From Syngnathus acus (Eukaryota > Chordata > Actinopteri > Syngnathiformes > Syngnathidae): a stretch of 64,000 nt of DNA. The notes under the pieces are model-generated. The model saw only the letters and a program-made list of their open reading frames with translations, did not search any database and had not been told where the DNA came from. The stretch is from NCBI RefSeq assembly GCF_901709675.1, contig NC_051092.1, positions 2,796,491-2,860,490 on the forward strand, in the 5' to 3' direction. A program made the translations under genes and the position numbers. Below, in pieces: positions 13,738-26,698 of this stretch (position 1 is the first letter of the stretch; each line of letters opens with the position of its first letter).

Positions 13738-14660
13738 TGAAAACTTTGATGGACATTCAGTAGATGGCGTGGAAAGTATACAGAGTGGCACGTTGGTCAT
13801 ATGGTATCGGTGTGTAGTATCGGAGCATTCGAAATTGTCTGCCCTGTTTACCAAATGGCCAGCCTTGCTCGAATGTAAAATTTTTGTAGTTAGCCTCAAC
13901 TTAGAAGTGACAAATAATAAAGTGTCATTTTTCATTTTCTGAGATATAAAGCCAAATCACTCTATTCTTCAAAAGTTGAGATTCTTGAAATTTTTGGAAA
14001 TATCTCTGCCCTGTAAAGTTTGCCCGAATCCCAAAAGTTTGTTGTAAATAACACCAAGCCTTCGCCACCTCGCCGCCACATGAAAGGTTGCCAACGGAGG
14101 CGTTGCAGGCATGTTCAAATGCAGCACCAACAATAGTTGCCACTTTCGCAGTTAAGACATGACCAGTTGTCTGGCAGCACGCTTAGTATGCAGCTAGCGA
14201 AGCGTATCGCACACACGCACACAAAGATGGAGGAGATTTTCCAAGAGGCTCGCCCTGTTCCAAAAGAAGCCGTCAATTCCCTGACCTGAGGGTTGAATAG
14301 ACGCCGCTGATGTTCTGAAGATGTTATCGCTGGTCAGATTCATGTTTGGTAAAGGCCTGGGAGAAAGCAACTAGAATGGCACTTACACTGACCCCCCCCC
14401 CATTTTAAAATTGTGCATATATTTTTTTATGTACGAACTGTCACAATGAAGACAGCACAGCCTTCAATTGAGCGTGCAGGCTGACAAATGGAAGTATTGT
14501 GACGCCATGACACTCTGATGGCTTCACATTGAGATCTCTTCATCACTGCTGCTCCGCGTTTAAGCCATCACACTCCAGCGGCCTCGAGACCATCAATATC
14601 AGGTCATTACATCGGAAGCACCCTCCAAATATCTTTATCTTCCGTACCGTGGGCGAGCAG

Positions 14661-14730
14661 GTGCCTAGGCGGTAGGCCGGGCGCACCCTGAATCATTCAC
14701 CAGCCAATCGCAGGGCACACCAGACGTACA
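14661..14730. repeat. fragment of interspersed repeat (tail region)
   Basis: GGCGCACCCTGAATC, then CCAGCCAATCGCAGGGCAC, is the characteristic segment of the same fish repeat family seen at 55584-55786. Short and decayed. Confidence 0.55.
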
Positions 14731-16544
14731 ATGTTTGTCGAGCTGCCCTTTTTTTTTCTTCCAAAATCATTCAAAATCGGCATAAAACTGTGTTGACATC
14801 GAACTTGTCTGTGATAGATTTGTCTTTTGGCAAAGTGCGGCAGATTAAGCGGATTAATTGACCTGCAGTAGGCGCTTTTCACAGCCAAATGCCCATCTGT
14901 ACAGTTCCAATGAATATGCACGGGGTTAAGTGTGCTCTAACCTCGGACATTAATAATCTTGTCAGTGCGTCGCTTTTTTTTTTTTTTGGGTCATCAAAAC
15001 GGGACAACTCTTGCCATACCACACATGATACAACAGTGATTTTTTCTCAGGGATTAAAAATGAGAGAGCCCAAGCTGTACAAACCAAATAACTGCTAGCT
15101 TGAATGTGCCGGCGCATTACCGTACGCGACGGTGCACTTGCCCTCTGCTGAGCCGCTATCAACGGCGAGAAAAAGCAAAGGGGTAAGAGGACTGACACAA
15201 GGTAGCGTTTGCAATTGGGAGGTTTTGGTTTCAAGCTCTCCAGTCATCAATCATGCTGGCCCTATTCTGCTCTTTGACAGCTCACTACAAGGCTTGACAT
15301 TTAACACTCGCGAGCCTGCGCCACCGCCGTACACCGCAGACAAAAATGGAATAGAACGACACTTCCCCCCCCCCCCCCCCCGCCCCCCCTCTTCGGTAAG
15401 TGGGCGACGCTGAGGCAAAGCAGATACAAATTAATAATTCCCATCTGCAGTACACTTCAGAGTGTGGAGAGAAATGACTGCCGTCCAACCCCCCCCTCCT
15501 CTTTGGCCTCACTCTGACACGCACAAAAGAGCTAAATGAGAAAGTCAAGAGGCCTCTGGGCCTATTAGACTAAATGCTAGTGTGTGTTGTTTCTCTTTTT
15601 ATGCTGGGATGGACTCTGTGAACTTTGCGAGAGGCCGGACTTGGATAGTTATTGCACCGCTCATGAACTATTAGTGTTCAGATTATATTTTGGTATCTTA
15701 ATATTTCAATTAGCTGTGCAGTCACATGCTGTGTATTTAATAGCCTCAACTGATAACAGCACAGTGGCACTTCATTTAATTAGCAATTCGTGCTACAAAA
15801 CTTCAATTTTCGTAACTAATCCACAGCTTTGTGCACTTTTTTAAGTTTGGCATGATCTTAACTAAACTAACTAACTAAATAGCTAACAGCTAAATAAATA
15901 TCTAAATTTACTTGATTTCATAATTTCACACAATAAATATGTTGGGAGTAATAAGTAATAAGTCCAATAAAAAGAATTAATCGATAAATTTAAAAATAAT
16001 CATGATAATAAATAAAAATCTATTGCAATAAATGAAATTATCTACATTATTTTATTTGTATTTATTAAGACGTACCTGTAGAACCCATTAAAAAGTTCAT
16101 TTTTCCATATGTCTTACACTTTCTTCATCTAAGGATGATGGTTGTCGCTGAGCCGTAACCTATCGTTAAGGCTGGCGTCATTTCACTCACTTTGGAGCAA
16201 ATCGCAGCACAAATCACCACAGCACCTGACCGCCTTTGCTGAGCAATAATAACCCAGATAAGCATAACGCTAAATACCAGGCCACGATCTGTTAACTTTT
16301 ATGATCACCGGAGTGATTGGCTTATGATTTTTTTCGCTTTGTTTCGCCAGAGGGATCGGAATCGTCGGAAAGAATACGAGAGCGTCTCCACTTTTAAGTC
16401 TCCTGCATATATAATTGTCAGGTTTCCCCACTTAGCGTTGGCACAAACTTCCGTGGGCATGTCGCACACAATAATGTTTGATATGTACTTAAAGGGCCTC
16501 GGCAAGGGGGCAGCGCTGGGGACCGTTCAAGCAGCGTCTACATA

Positions 16545-16800
16545 AATATAGAGCGCGTGTAGCTTTAATTAAAGCCTGTCCTTTTAAAAGCAATTCTAAA
16601 AGATAAATGATGCATTAACTGTCGCAATCGAAGGTCATCTAAATAATGTGTCGTACGTTTTATGTTCACTCATTGGACACCTGCGCTAACCGTGACATTT
16701 AACACATTGAATTTCGGCTCTGACGAAGATAATAATGAAAAGTTTTTCTGCAATTATTATGCAGCGGCTGTGTAAAATGATATCATTGATAGCTGTTTCT
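16545..16800. promoter_or_regulatory. candidate conserved non-coding element
   Basis: AT-moderate, non-repetitive sequence with several homeodomain-type motifs (CTTTAATTAAAG at 16561-16574, GCAATTATTATGC at 16750), no open frames of note and no simple repeats. The texture resembles vertebrate developmental enhancers. It is a visual judgement without alignment. Confidence 0.25.
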
Positions 16801-17851
16801 AATATTTTGCACTTCTCGTGTCACCAATGACGATGTAGTACAAATTCAATAAAACCACAAAAAAACAAGAATGACATTAATTTTTTTTTTTAAAGACAAG
16901 AACTTTTTGCCATAACACTTCACTTGCTATGTGGCTAAGTGGGGCAGTGACCCACCAGAACCATCAGAGAAAAAAAAACTGTAAAAGTAATCCCCACTCA
17001 GCCTTGGTAGATTGAATCACTCTATTGAGGTCCATTCTCGTCTTCCCAGAATTTTTACTAGCTGGCACAGGTGCAACCAGTTGTTTCCCTCACAATAGCA
17101 CCTGAATTGTCGTTGCAATGAAGTAATAATTTCCTACTTGTCGTGAAGACTGTAATTTTCCTCGCTCTCAGTTATTGCGCTGTGATTTGTTTACCCCAAT
17201 GGCAAAGATCCATATTTCACCGTTTGACATTTAAAAGGGTGGAACTGAAGGTCGTCAAGAGGTAGGGGATGCGGGCAGACGTCTGCAACTGTTTGTTTAC
17301 CATAGCGCTCGTTGGTGTCAGACTTCCTGACATTCTTGTACCTTATCTGCGCTATTCCCAACGTCTGCGAACCGGTGCCAGCAAACGCGCCGGGAGGAGG
17401 GAGTGTGTGTGTGAGTGTGTGTGTGTGAGCTCCGCACTGGGCCTACATCCAAAAGAGTCAGTGCTTGTGCTTTTGAGGAGTCAGGGTCACGGAAGATTAA
17501 CCCATGTGATCTGGCAGCGCTGGAAGAAATGTGACTGAGTGCGGAGCAGAGGTGCCGCGGAGGGCAACGCGGGCCGGAACAGGTTCAGCCCCTGCTTGCT
17601 TATCTCGGGAGGTGGGAATGTCGACAAAACTCCCTTGGTCAAAGAGTGCTGAGAGTGGTGTAAAAAAGCTGTTTACAATTCAAGAAGGTCAAGGACTTGA
17701 GGACAGATAACTATTAACAGAATAATGCCACAGTCACTCAAAGGACACTGCCGCATGGCAGCCGGCGGCGACCATACAAATTATTTTAGGAGATTAATTG
17801 GCTTTATCAATTGCTCACGTAATTACTCTTAGCCTCAGATGATTTTTTTGA

Positions 17852-17865
17852 ACTATAAGGCGCAC
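17852..17865 (+). repeat. fragment of the 857-1163 MITE family end
   Basis: ACTATAAGGCGCAC is identical to 14 bases of the MITE terminal repeat; the rest of an element is not recognisable around it. Confidence 0.4.
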
Positions 17866-20800
17866 TCAAAAACTATCTTTACCATTGGTCGTTAACTCCG
17901 GGTCATGTAAACATGACCTATTGAATATTAAAATCCATGTTTTTCAGCTTCATGTTTTTAATTTGATAGAAAAATTTAATTATTCTTGAAAATCTGTAAA
18001 AAAATAAAAAAATCCGTGTAAGATTTAAAAAAAAAAACAAATAAAATCATCATTAACTTTACTTTACTCACTCTCGCTTTTCATTATTTAAAAATACACT
18101 CGCATATAAGTCAGCTGGCAGAGGTGATAATCTTTAGCCCTTGAGGATTTTTTTTTCTTTTTTTTTCTTTTTGAAGGATCGATTACACATGCCTCAGTAA
18201 ATAGGTGACAAAAACACAGCGGAGTACTTTGCCCTATGGATCGCCGGGGCAGCTGCGAGGCTGTCAGTCACGCCGGCGAATAGTGTCACACTTCTTTGAG
18301 GTCCCTGCCTTCTTCAGGGACCTGCCATCCGACTATCTTGGATCGGCCTGTATCCGTGCAGAGTAGTGTCGGTGACAGGTGGCTCGCCAATTCTCAGAAG
18401 CGGCAAACGCACACAATTTCCTCGGACGAGACATTAAGCAAATTTTCCACAATGTTTTCCCACGTTTTATTGTCAAATACAAAAAATATAAAAGCAGTCA
18501 CAAGACCACAGTATTCAAGGTGGTGGTGAGATCAACCTTCTGTATCCAGTGGCTACTTTCTCTTTGCGGCAGCCGTGTCTTGCCCAAACCTGTCTAAACA
18601 TACAATCGTCACATTGTTAGCAATGTGAAGCAGCTGTTTCCCTGTACTGTATGGAGCCTCCGCTTCTTCAACCCACCTCAATCCTCACCAGCACACATAA
18701 AAACACATGGCCTCTTTCATTCCCGCACAGCTCATGTGGAGCTATGACCCTGGAGGGCAATTATAGCTTCCAGTCGAACATCGTTATGACCTGATCAATG
18801 CAAAGATGAATTGTCGCTTTTTTAATCCAAGATACTGTATATATAGTCCGAAAGTGTGTACATATACTGAATAGTGTACAAAAAAATGGTTCAACGCAAA
18901 AGTTTTAAGGGTGTATCATTACATACATTTCAAGTGACACATAGCTTGCCTTACTGTGTTTACATTCACAGAATATGCGAAGCGACCCGCATGGCCAGCC
19001 ACTTAAACTGCACGTAAATACCCCCATGACAGGTGGCAGTGACAAAATGGTTGTAAACGATAAAATATCAAGAATACAAAATGTTAACATCGCATTTTAT
19101 TGATCGGAGTTGACAATTATTTTGGTTATTTAATGATTGACGTGCATGGAGTTTATTGTCCTTTTTTTGTATTTCAATTTTTTACCATTCAAATGTAGCC
19201 TTAGATGCTAGTTCTATTTTTTTACAAATTTATTCCATGCTCGTACAAAGTGATGCAGATTACATTGGATGGTCAAATTATCCCGCGTGTGATGTCATGA
19301 TATGGCGATTTTAACGCTGACGTTTTATGTGACTTTATAGTACAGTGAATTACTTTATAGTATGGTTAACACTATATATCATATTATATTAAACGCTTTA
19401 AAAATAATAGATGATTTGAGTTTGAAAAAAATCTAATTGTAAGATGTCGGCATGTATATCGCCTTGCCAACCGATCACAAGCGTCCTACTAGCAAGCGCT
19501 ACTAGCAAAACTTTTTACAGTAGGGTGCTACAGAAAGTGCACAATTGGGAAAATCTCAAGTTAGATTCCGCAGGACAAAAATGTCAGGCGGGCAAATCTG
19601 TCAATAGTGAAAATGTAAATTGTCAGCATTCAACTTTAGCTAAATTGTTGTGTTAGCGTCTAGCGTGTACGGTACATTCAACGTTTTGGGTCATTTGTTT
19701 GTATTCTGACACTTTTAAATGATATTTTCCAACTGTAGAGGGAGGAAAGGCCCAAAAGAATAGTTATTACGTACTCTTGATTGAGTTAGGATGGCCAGAC
19801 TGTTTTTGGGGTGACACTTTTTGGCAATTACCTAGATGCCGTTTGCATTTCACGTAGTGTTTAGTCACAATCCCACATGAAGCCATATTAAATGTGACTG
19901 CATCCATCAGCACCTCCCTGGCAGCAGCCCAGTTGTCTGGCTCGGGCTGTTTAATCTATTAAAGTGCACCCGTGCCTTCCTCGGTGACATTGAGAATGTG
20001 GGAGCGGCTTTGAGCTGACATCATGCTTAAGGATCAGGCTTCGGCGGACACCGGCACTCCGCCGGCTCCTCGTCTTATTGATACTGTGACTTTAATGTCA
20101 TTGAACGCGTCGTTCACTCCCTTAATCCCGCTTTCCAATGAGAATAATGCTCTTTTGTTACAGTTAGAATGCATCTAGTTTTTGGATTGCTTTTAAATCA
20201 ATATAAATCACCCCCCCCTGTCCAAATATAGGGTGAAACCGCCAAACAAATGTTCCCATAGGAAATCATGTGAAGTGGATCCAATTGTTGCTGCCGTAAA
20301 ATATTTAACTGTACAGGCAATGTTATAAGTTGTACATATAAGCATAAAAAAAAAAAAAAACTCTTGAGGCTCATGATTTATACTGACTTTGCTGACTTTT
20401 CAATTTCTTGGTTTGGTATGACTTTTACTTCGGATTGGACTATTTTTAAGGAGGGATGTGCGATAGCACTCACTTATCAGCATCTCCAGGGCTTGCAAAA
20501 AAAATTTAAAAATAAGGGGAACAAGTGTCAGTGACGTGATTAGCCTATGCAATTGGTGTAACAAGGAGAGAAAGAGAAAGTGGCGGTAGCTGGTACTTTA
20601 AAGTGTCACCGTCTTTGTGGCAATGACTAGTTTATGATGCTGATGTCAAGCATGGCACTCAATGAGGTCTTTGTCCCGGGGGCTGAGACCAGGGCAGTGG
20701 GAAAACTGCCCACTCTTAGTCGGCAGTCCCATCCATCTTTCTGTGAGACCTCGGCGTCCCCCTTTGCACCAAAAAAGAAAAAAACTCTTGTGTATTAAAG

Positions 20801-21059
20801 ATCTCTTGGGTTAATGCGCTGGAAAATTGGCTTGCATTTTTATTGGTGGAGGCCGGCTAGATGAAGGGGAAAAACAAGTCATGGAGGCTAGAAAAGGAGA
20901 CGAAAAAATTTCTGGAGGAGTTACGGCGGGGGCACCCAGGTGGACACTGGTGGAAAACTGTAAAATGGAGTCTGTTCTCAGTGCCGTTGGATTTTTGTGG
21001 AGTACTAAACAGATACCCCGAAAAGAACTTATTTATTGATATTTCCTCCCACTAGTCAC

Positions 21060-21181
21060 AAATAAAAAAAAAATAAAAAAAATTAAAAAATATTTAATAC
21101 ATAAAAGTATAATATAATAATAATTAATTATAATGAATAAATAGATAAGTAAATAAATAAATTAAAAAATAAATAAATAGG
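21060..21181. repeat. A/T low-complexity tract
   Basis: Almost pure A and T, built of AAATAAAT-like steps. No further structure seen. Confidence 0.85.
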
Positions 21182-22904
21182 TGTAATCAAGTAAGATGTA
21201 TTTTCTTTTCCAGATTACAAAATGTAATGTTATGAGAATTAAGTTCCTTTTTTTTCTTATAAAACCAATGTAGCCGCCTCCAAAAATGATGACACCCTCC
21301 CGAATAAGTTCTGTTTAGATTCCTCCGAATTTTTGTTTGTATCCCTGCAAAACTGCAATGGGAAAAGGTTAGGACTTTTTTCTCCCCTTTTATCCGTGTG
21401 GGGGGGGCACTGCATAATTCTTGTGACATCGTATTGTAAAATGTTACCCAAAGTGATGTTGGATGTCATCACAAAACCGAAAGTCTATACAATCATCCTG
21501 TCCGCAGTTGGACATCTTTTAGTGCCCCCACCCACACAATTGTGACAGCATGAGTGATGGCGGAGGGCAGGTCCTCAAAACTTGTTTGCTGTGACTTTGC
21601 AAAAAGAGAAGTGTGCGGCTGGCTGGCTGGCTGGATGATGTTCTCACTCCGATCTCAAGTGTTCCTACCGCCCATTTTTCACCGGCGTCATAACCGGCGC
21701 AGACTTGTTGACCCGGTTGACACGTCCTGAATAAATCTTACGAGAACACCGCGGGACCTCTACCATCACATCCGACGAATGGCGTTTTCCTTAAGACACT
21801 TACAAAAAAACGTGCCGGAAAGCTTTCCTCCGACATTTACGGATTGCTGACGTCACCTGCCGCCTCTCGTTCATTTTGATGAAGTGAAGCTCGGCGAGGA
21901 AGGCCTCGTCGCGATCGATGAGTGCCGAGTGACTGACCTACTGGACACATTTATGGGTGTGGGAGGCTAATTAGGAAACACTTCCCAGGCTTTGGAAAGG
22001 CAAGCCCAGGGAACAGCTGCCGGTCAGCACTGGACTCCTCCGCTTGGGTCAAATAGGTGGCGGCTGGTCACGAACGCTGGCAGCGCCAAAGGTCCAGAGA
22101 GGACAATTTACTTAATGGCCAGCCCTCAGGCTGCCGGGGACTCCCGCTATTTTTTTCCCGGGACACTTGTGGATGATGCAGCCAGAGCCAAAAGCATCCA
22201 CTTAATAATCACTCATAAGAGGGCCACGACTGCAGGAGCATCTTTTGTCTTTAAAAGTGAATTTAATGGAGTGGGACGCTGAAGGGTGCAAAGTAACAAG
22301 GGCTGGGATAAATATATACCAACGCTCGATGTGAAGGTTGGAATCTGGGTGTGGTTACGTCCAACCTGTTCCCTTCCATCCGCAATCTAAACGTTGTTTT
22401 CAACACCCCCAGGAGATCCAGCCGCTTTTGTCCAAACGTCTCTTAACACGCAGATGCTACAGTAACACAGGCAGGAAATCATGGCCAAACATGACCCTTG
22501 ACCCCTGGTGTCAGGTGATCCGCCACCACCCCTTTTGAAATAGACTCTCCACTTCTATAAATTAGCCGCTTTTCCCACCGGGTCCTCACATTCATTGGGG
22601 CCGGCAGAGCTTGTGGTCAACTGGCAGCGATTGCACACTTTGCCCAAAATCTGTCCCCTTTGGGCTCGTTGGGGTCAAAGGGCACACACCGGGGTCAGAG
22701 GCGCTCTTTATGTCTCTTCCCACCAAAGGCTTTGTGATGTATTGAAAAAGCCCCCAGGAAACAAAAGCTGTCAGCAAGGAGGAGCGACGTGGCTCAATGC
22801 ATCAGCACCGCCACTCGCTGACATCTTTGCTAAAACTTCTCTTCGAGAAAATAGAGATGTAAAAAAAATCGGAAGATGAAAAAAGAAATTTCTACATAAA
22901 CAGA

Positions 22905-22992
22905 ACATGTATTTATTTATTTATTCATTATTTATTTATTCATTTTTATTTAATTGCTATTTATTTATTTATTCATTTATTTATTTACTTAC
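22905..22992. repeat. (TTTA)n microsatellite, impure
   Basis: TATTTATT steps with CATT interruptions over about 88 bases. Confidence 0.85.
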
Positions 22993-24358
22993 CGCTGTAT
23001 TTAATCGGACATAAGGTGTAAGAACAAAGTGTGAACAAACCAGTGTGGAAACGATTTATAGGTGCGGGTTATTCTAAAATAGTTCCCACATATGACCCGA
23101 TTTGCCATTTTAGTCGTCCACATTTGTTGAATCTGCTCCATGTCAAAGTGGAGGCGCGTCCTAATAGGCAGGCAGGCCTCCTTTGTTCCCGTCTTCTCCC
23201 GTAATGCGTTGCAGATTCCAGAGGTTGAAACTGGCCGGGAGATTTTAAGCAAATGGCATCTGGTTAAAGGTCAGATTCGGGGGGGTGGGGTGGGATCCCA
23301 GTGGGTGAAAGGTTGAATAACTCCAAGGCAACTAGTGACCAACATCTTTTACACCTTACAGCTTTATGCCATAAGTCACACAGATGTGTACAGCAGTATC
23401 ACTTCAACAAATACTTACCATCACGAACAACATAGTAGTGTAGTAGGTCTATGTGTTCATCAAAAATGAGGCAGAGCTTTTATTTTTAAAAAGTAATTCA
23501 ATTGAATAATGCTATTCATATATTTAGCCTATATTAAAAAAACACAAAACAATTTTTTAAAGTCATGTTTCTCAAGCTAACTCCATTTCCATCCATTTGT
23601 AAAATGTCAATGCGCCATCATCCGCTCCTTAATTTATGCTAGTTCAACATTTATTTCCAAGTGGCATGTAGAAAGCCTGCAGAAGTGATTTACAAGCCTT
23701 TAGAGTGAAACTTTAGATTCGAGGACGCAACCTTTTTGCTTGATATTTTTCAGGCTTTAAAATCCAAAGCGCAGGTGTGTAAAACGGAACATGCACTTTC
23801 CCCGCTTGCAAATTAGACCTGGAGGCTTCTCAACGAGCTGGAGGAAAATTAGTAGAATAACCGATTGATTCGAACCAGATGATCGCGCCAGTTGGACACC
23901 AGAGAGTTTTCATTAGGACCTCTAATTTACGAGGCTCCTTCTGCATTCCAGCTCGTGGATGGCTGGATGGCTGGACTGACCCCCGGGTCTTAAAATTTAG
24001 CCTCTGAAGCTGAGCTTGTGAACGTGACCAAACTCAGGTGAGTTGTGTCGTTACCTGAACTCTGAGCAACTGTGATGTCATTTTCAGTCGACGGTAAATG
24101 ACAAAACGGCCGCCCCCTGAGATGGATAGAAATGAGTTGATTTTGCTGCCTAATTTATATTCCACAAACACAATATTTAGATTAGTGGGAATTTTTTAAA
24201 TTCACTTCCTCTTGAAGTCCAAGAACCCATTTTGTGCAATTTTTTTTTTCTTTCCAAAAATCAACTCGCTCCAAATTGTAGTTAATGATGTCCTGCAATT
24301 GTCTTACATATCCTTCTCCATTATTTTTCCTATGTTTTCCTTTTTATTTTCTTATTAT

Positions 24359-24389
24359 GAATGAATGAATCTTTATTTCGAACATGATT
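24359..24389 (-). mobile_element. possible 3' tail of a LINE, minus strand
   Basis: GAATGAATGAATCTTTATTT followed by CGAACATG. Read in reverse this is CATGTTCGAAATAAAG with an (ATTC)n tail, the form of L2/CR1-type LINE 3' ends in fish. Only the tail is recognisable. Confidence 0.3.
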
Positions 24390-25562
24390 TAAAGAATAAA
24401 AAAAAAATCATAATATTAAGCACTCATAATTATTTTATTGACATTATTGAATTGATGAACAAATTAGCATCAAATAATGCTATCACTGACATTGCGTGTC
24501 ATCCTTGCAGTGCCCCCTCATTTACAGCAGATGCTTCCAGCAAAGCAGGGCTTAGTGTGGAATTATCTTGTTAAGTTTAGACACTGACACGTCCTAAAAT
24601 AAAAGGGCCGGCATGCCGCTGAGGCCGGTGTTTGTAAACACGGCGAGGGGAGCAGGCCTGCCGTGTGGCCGAGCTAATGATGTTGTCGGAAGGGCGGGGC
24701 CGCCACGGGAGGCCCCGTGCTGCTGCTTGACTTTCTCTTAGCCGCTAGGTCATGTGTGATTAAGAGGCTTGTGTTACCTGGAGCCCTGCAGAGGATCTTT
24801 TCCCTGGAGGGGAGTTTGTCCCATCCTGAAGCATTTTACACTACTTTTATCACCGGTTCCTTTCCCGGAGGAGAGCTCACAGGTGCGCTCTTCCATTTAG
24901 TAAGCGGGCAAATGTGTTTACGCCACGTTAATTGTTTGTTGGACACCGTACAAACAGGGATCAGGTAATGCAAGATACAGCACGGAAGGGCAGTCTGCTA
25001 TCGTAATTACGTACAGGCATCAGACACACAAATACAAAATGAAAATAGTTGCTAGGGGCATGGGGAAGATGCTCACATGGAAATAAATGCTGGTAAATAG
25101 CAAATAATTATTCATTCACTCGCCCACGCCCCCAAAAATATTATTAATACAAATTAATGGCATTAAAATCCATTTCACTGGGGAAAACAATTTGTAGGAA
25201 CTACTGCATATTTTAATTTGAAATATTTGGATTATTATCTATTTATTTTGCTCATCCTCTGCCGTGACAAGATTCTCATGTTTTCTTTTTGCACAATAAA
25301 AAAACAAGCATTTTTTTTTACTCCCAATATACGTTTTCGGCGACTGAAATCCCACAGAACAGTAAAGAGAAAAAGTCCAATAACAACACACAAAGCAACC
25401 ACATGAAGAGTAATAACCTTCCTGTTGATCCATTTATGAACCCAATCGATGTTTCACACACACAAAATGCTCCTCTCCTGTTTTTTTATTGACCAAAGAT
25501 AACAAACAGACCTCAAATTGTTCTTATAAATGACATCCAACTGTGATTACAGCTGATGCCCT

Positions 25563-25650
25563 GCTGTGTGTTTGTGTGCATGTGTGTGCGGTGAAACAAG
25601 GCCGCATGCACGGTAAAGGTAATCATGCACACACACACACACACACATAG
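25563..25650. repeat. TG-rich and CA-rich facing arms
   Basis: TGTGTG-rich tract (25563-25590) faces a (CA)n tract (25625-25648) across a spacer of about 35 bases, so a hairpin could form. Both are ordinary microsatellite sequence. Confidence 0.7.
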
Positions 25651-26013
25651 GCAGAGGTCCAAGCATGACCATGCTCCTGCCCCTTGTTTGTAAAGTGATG
25701 AATGAGAGCACAGAGCAGCGCTGGAGGCGCTGACTTGTCTTGAAAGGACACGCTGTCACGCAAAGGCTAAAGCAACAGTCGACGAAGGAACTCGCTGACA
25801 CTTTCACAGGGATGCTAACTGATTCCGTGAAAGGGTTATACATCAGGAACAAGCGATTTGGAAAATGTTCTGAGCGGAGCTACGATTATTGTACATTAAA
25901 TGAAGGCTCGTTGCATCAGAGAAATGTAGCAAGCTAAGCTACAGTAAAATGAAGCTAAAGTACAATAGAGTATTATAGTTGCATATGTGGTCATTATTGT
26001 CCTCTATTTAATA

Positions 26014-26347
26014 GAGGGGCGTCAAACTCATTTTTTTGGCGGGCCGCATTGTAGTCATAGCTTCTTCCGGAGGGCCGTTATGACTGTCAACCCAAATAAA
26101 TGTATGAGCACCTCATATTATATACAGTAAAAGCTACAAAACAAACTGACAAATAACTCGTTTTCAAATCAGATGAGTAAAAACTGGTCAAATATTTAAA
26201 AAATATATATATATATTATTAATAGTGAAGACAATTTGCAATTGTAGTCATGACACGTGAATTTGATGCACAATTTGTCTTCGCGGACCACATAAAATGA
26301 TGTGGCGGGCCGTATCTGGCCCCCGGGCCTTGAGTTTGACACATGTG
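26014..26347. mobile_element. hAT-like non-autonomous element
   Basis: GTCAAACTCA at 26021-26030 is inverted as TGAGTTTGAC at 26331-26340, and the right end carries CTGGCCCCCGGGCCTTGAG. From memory this GC-palindrome-plus-GTCAAACTCA end belongs to a fish repeat family with hAT-like termini. Interior is AT-rich and non-coding. The target duplication could not be resolved because both flanks contain CTCTATT. Confidence 0.6.
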
Positions 26348-26455
26348 CTCTATTAAATGTTATTCGTCATTAAATATCAAATAATTTTTTTTACACCGAC
26401 TTCAACAATGTAGTTTTGTAGAGAAAATCAACTGCACACTCAATTTCTTTGTCTG

Positions 26456-26698
26456 TTAGCTGTTGTTATTTGCTAGCTTAGCATTGGATTGTTGCTTTAG
26501 CTTTGTGGTTAAATTGGTCATCATGGATGTTGACAGGAGCTTCCTTTTAGGGTTGCACAGTAAACACCGGAACGTATACGTTAAGTGATCTGTTCGGACT
26601 TGATAAGTAACATGAAGCTGGGCATCTTCGAGATGTAGTGTATCCTCCTCCCCTGCTATTGTCTCCAGCTGCGCGCTTTCCGTCCTGCTCGGCTGCAT
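26456..26698 (-). pseudogene. decayed hAT transposase BED-finger fragment
   Basis: An 80-codon minus-strand frame contains FRCLLCNPKRKLLSTS (cysteines at residues 45 and 48), the typical first half of a BED zinc finger of hAT transposases, followed by TNLTTKLKQQSN where the family has NLxxHL and a second His. Both zinc-ligand histidines appear replaced (Lys, Asn), and the frame stops soon after, so it cannot form the finger. It lies about 110 bases from the hAT-like element at 26014-26347 and may be part of the same old insertion. Recognition is by motif only; a chance resemblance is possible. Confidence 0.4.

Larger units (their letters stand above)
9401..17850. other. gene desert segment, no gene seen
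   Basis: No coding gene supported. Contents: repeat relics at 10858 and 14661, poly-G/poly-C runs (10489, 11701, 11945, 14392, 15366-15388), a GT-rich tract at 17401-17430, CTCF-like motifs at 13.72 kb, a forkhead/homeodomain cluster at 13027-13061, a possible conserved element at 16545-16800, and AT-rich sequence at 15840-16060. Confidence 0.6.
17866..26010. other. gene desert segment, no gene seen
   Basis: No coding gene supported. Low-complexity tracts: poly-A at 20346, AT-rich 21060-21181, (TTTA)n 22905-22990, poly-G near 23280, TG/CA arms at 25563-25648. Mixed-composition patches at 22110-22280 and 24600-24970 (with TGTTTAC and TTAATTG motifs) are possible regulatory elements, not proven. 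Confidence 0.6.

Noticed and set aside
23863-23876. GATTCGAACC, a tRNA B-box-like sequence on the minus strand
   Set aside because: No A box at the right distance and no cloverleaf could be drawn.
25563-25650. Possible hairpin RNA (miRNA-like)
   Set aside because: Pairing comes only from TG and CA microsatellite arms; the mixed sequence between does not pair.
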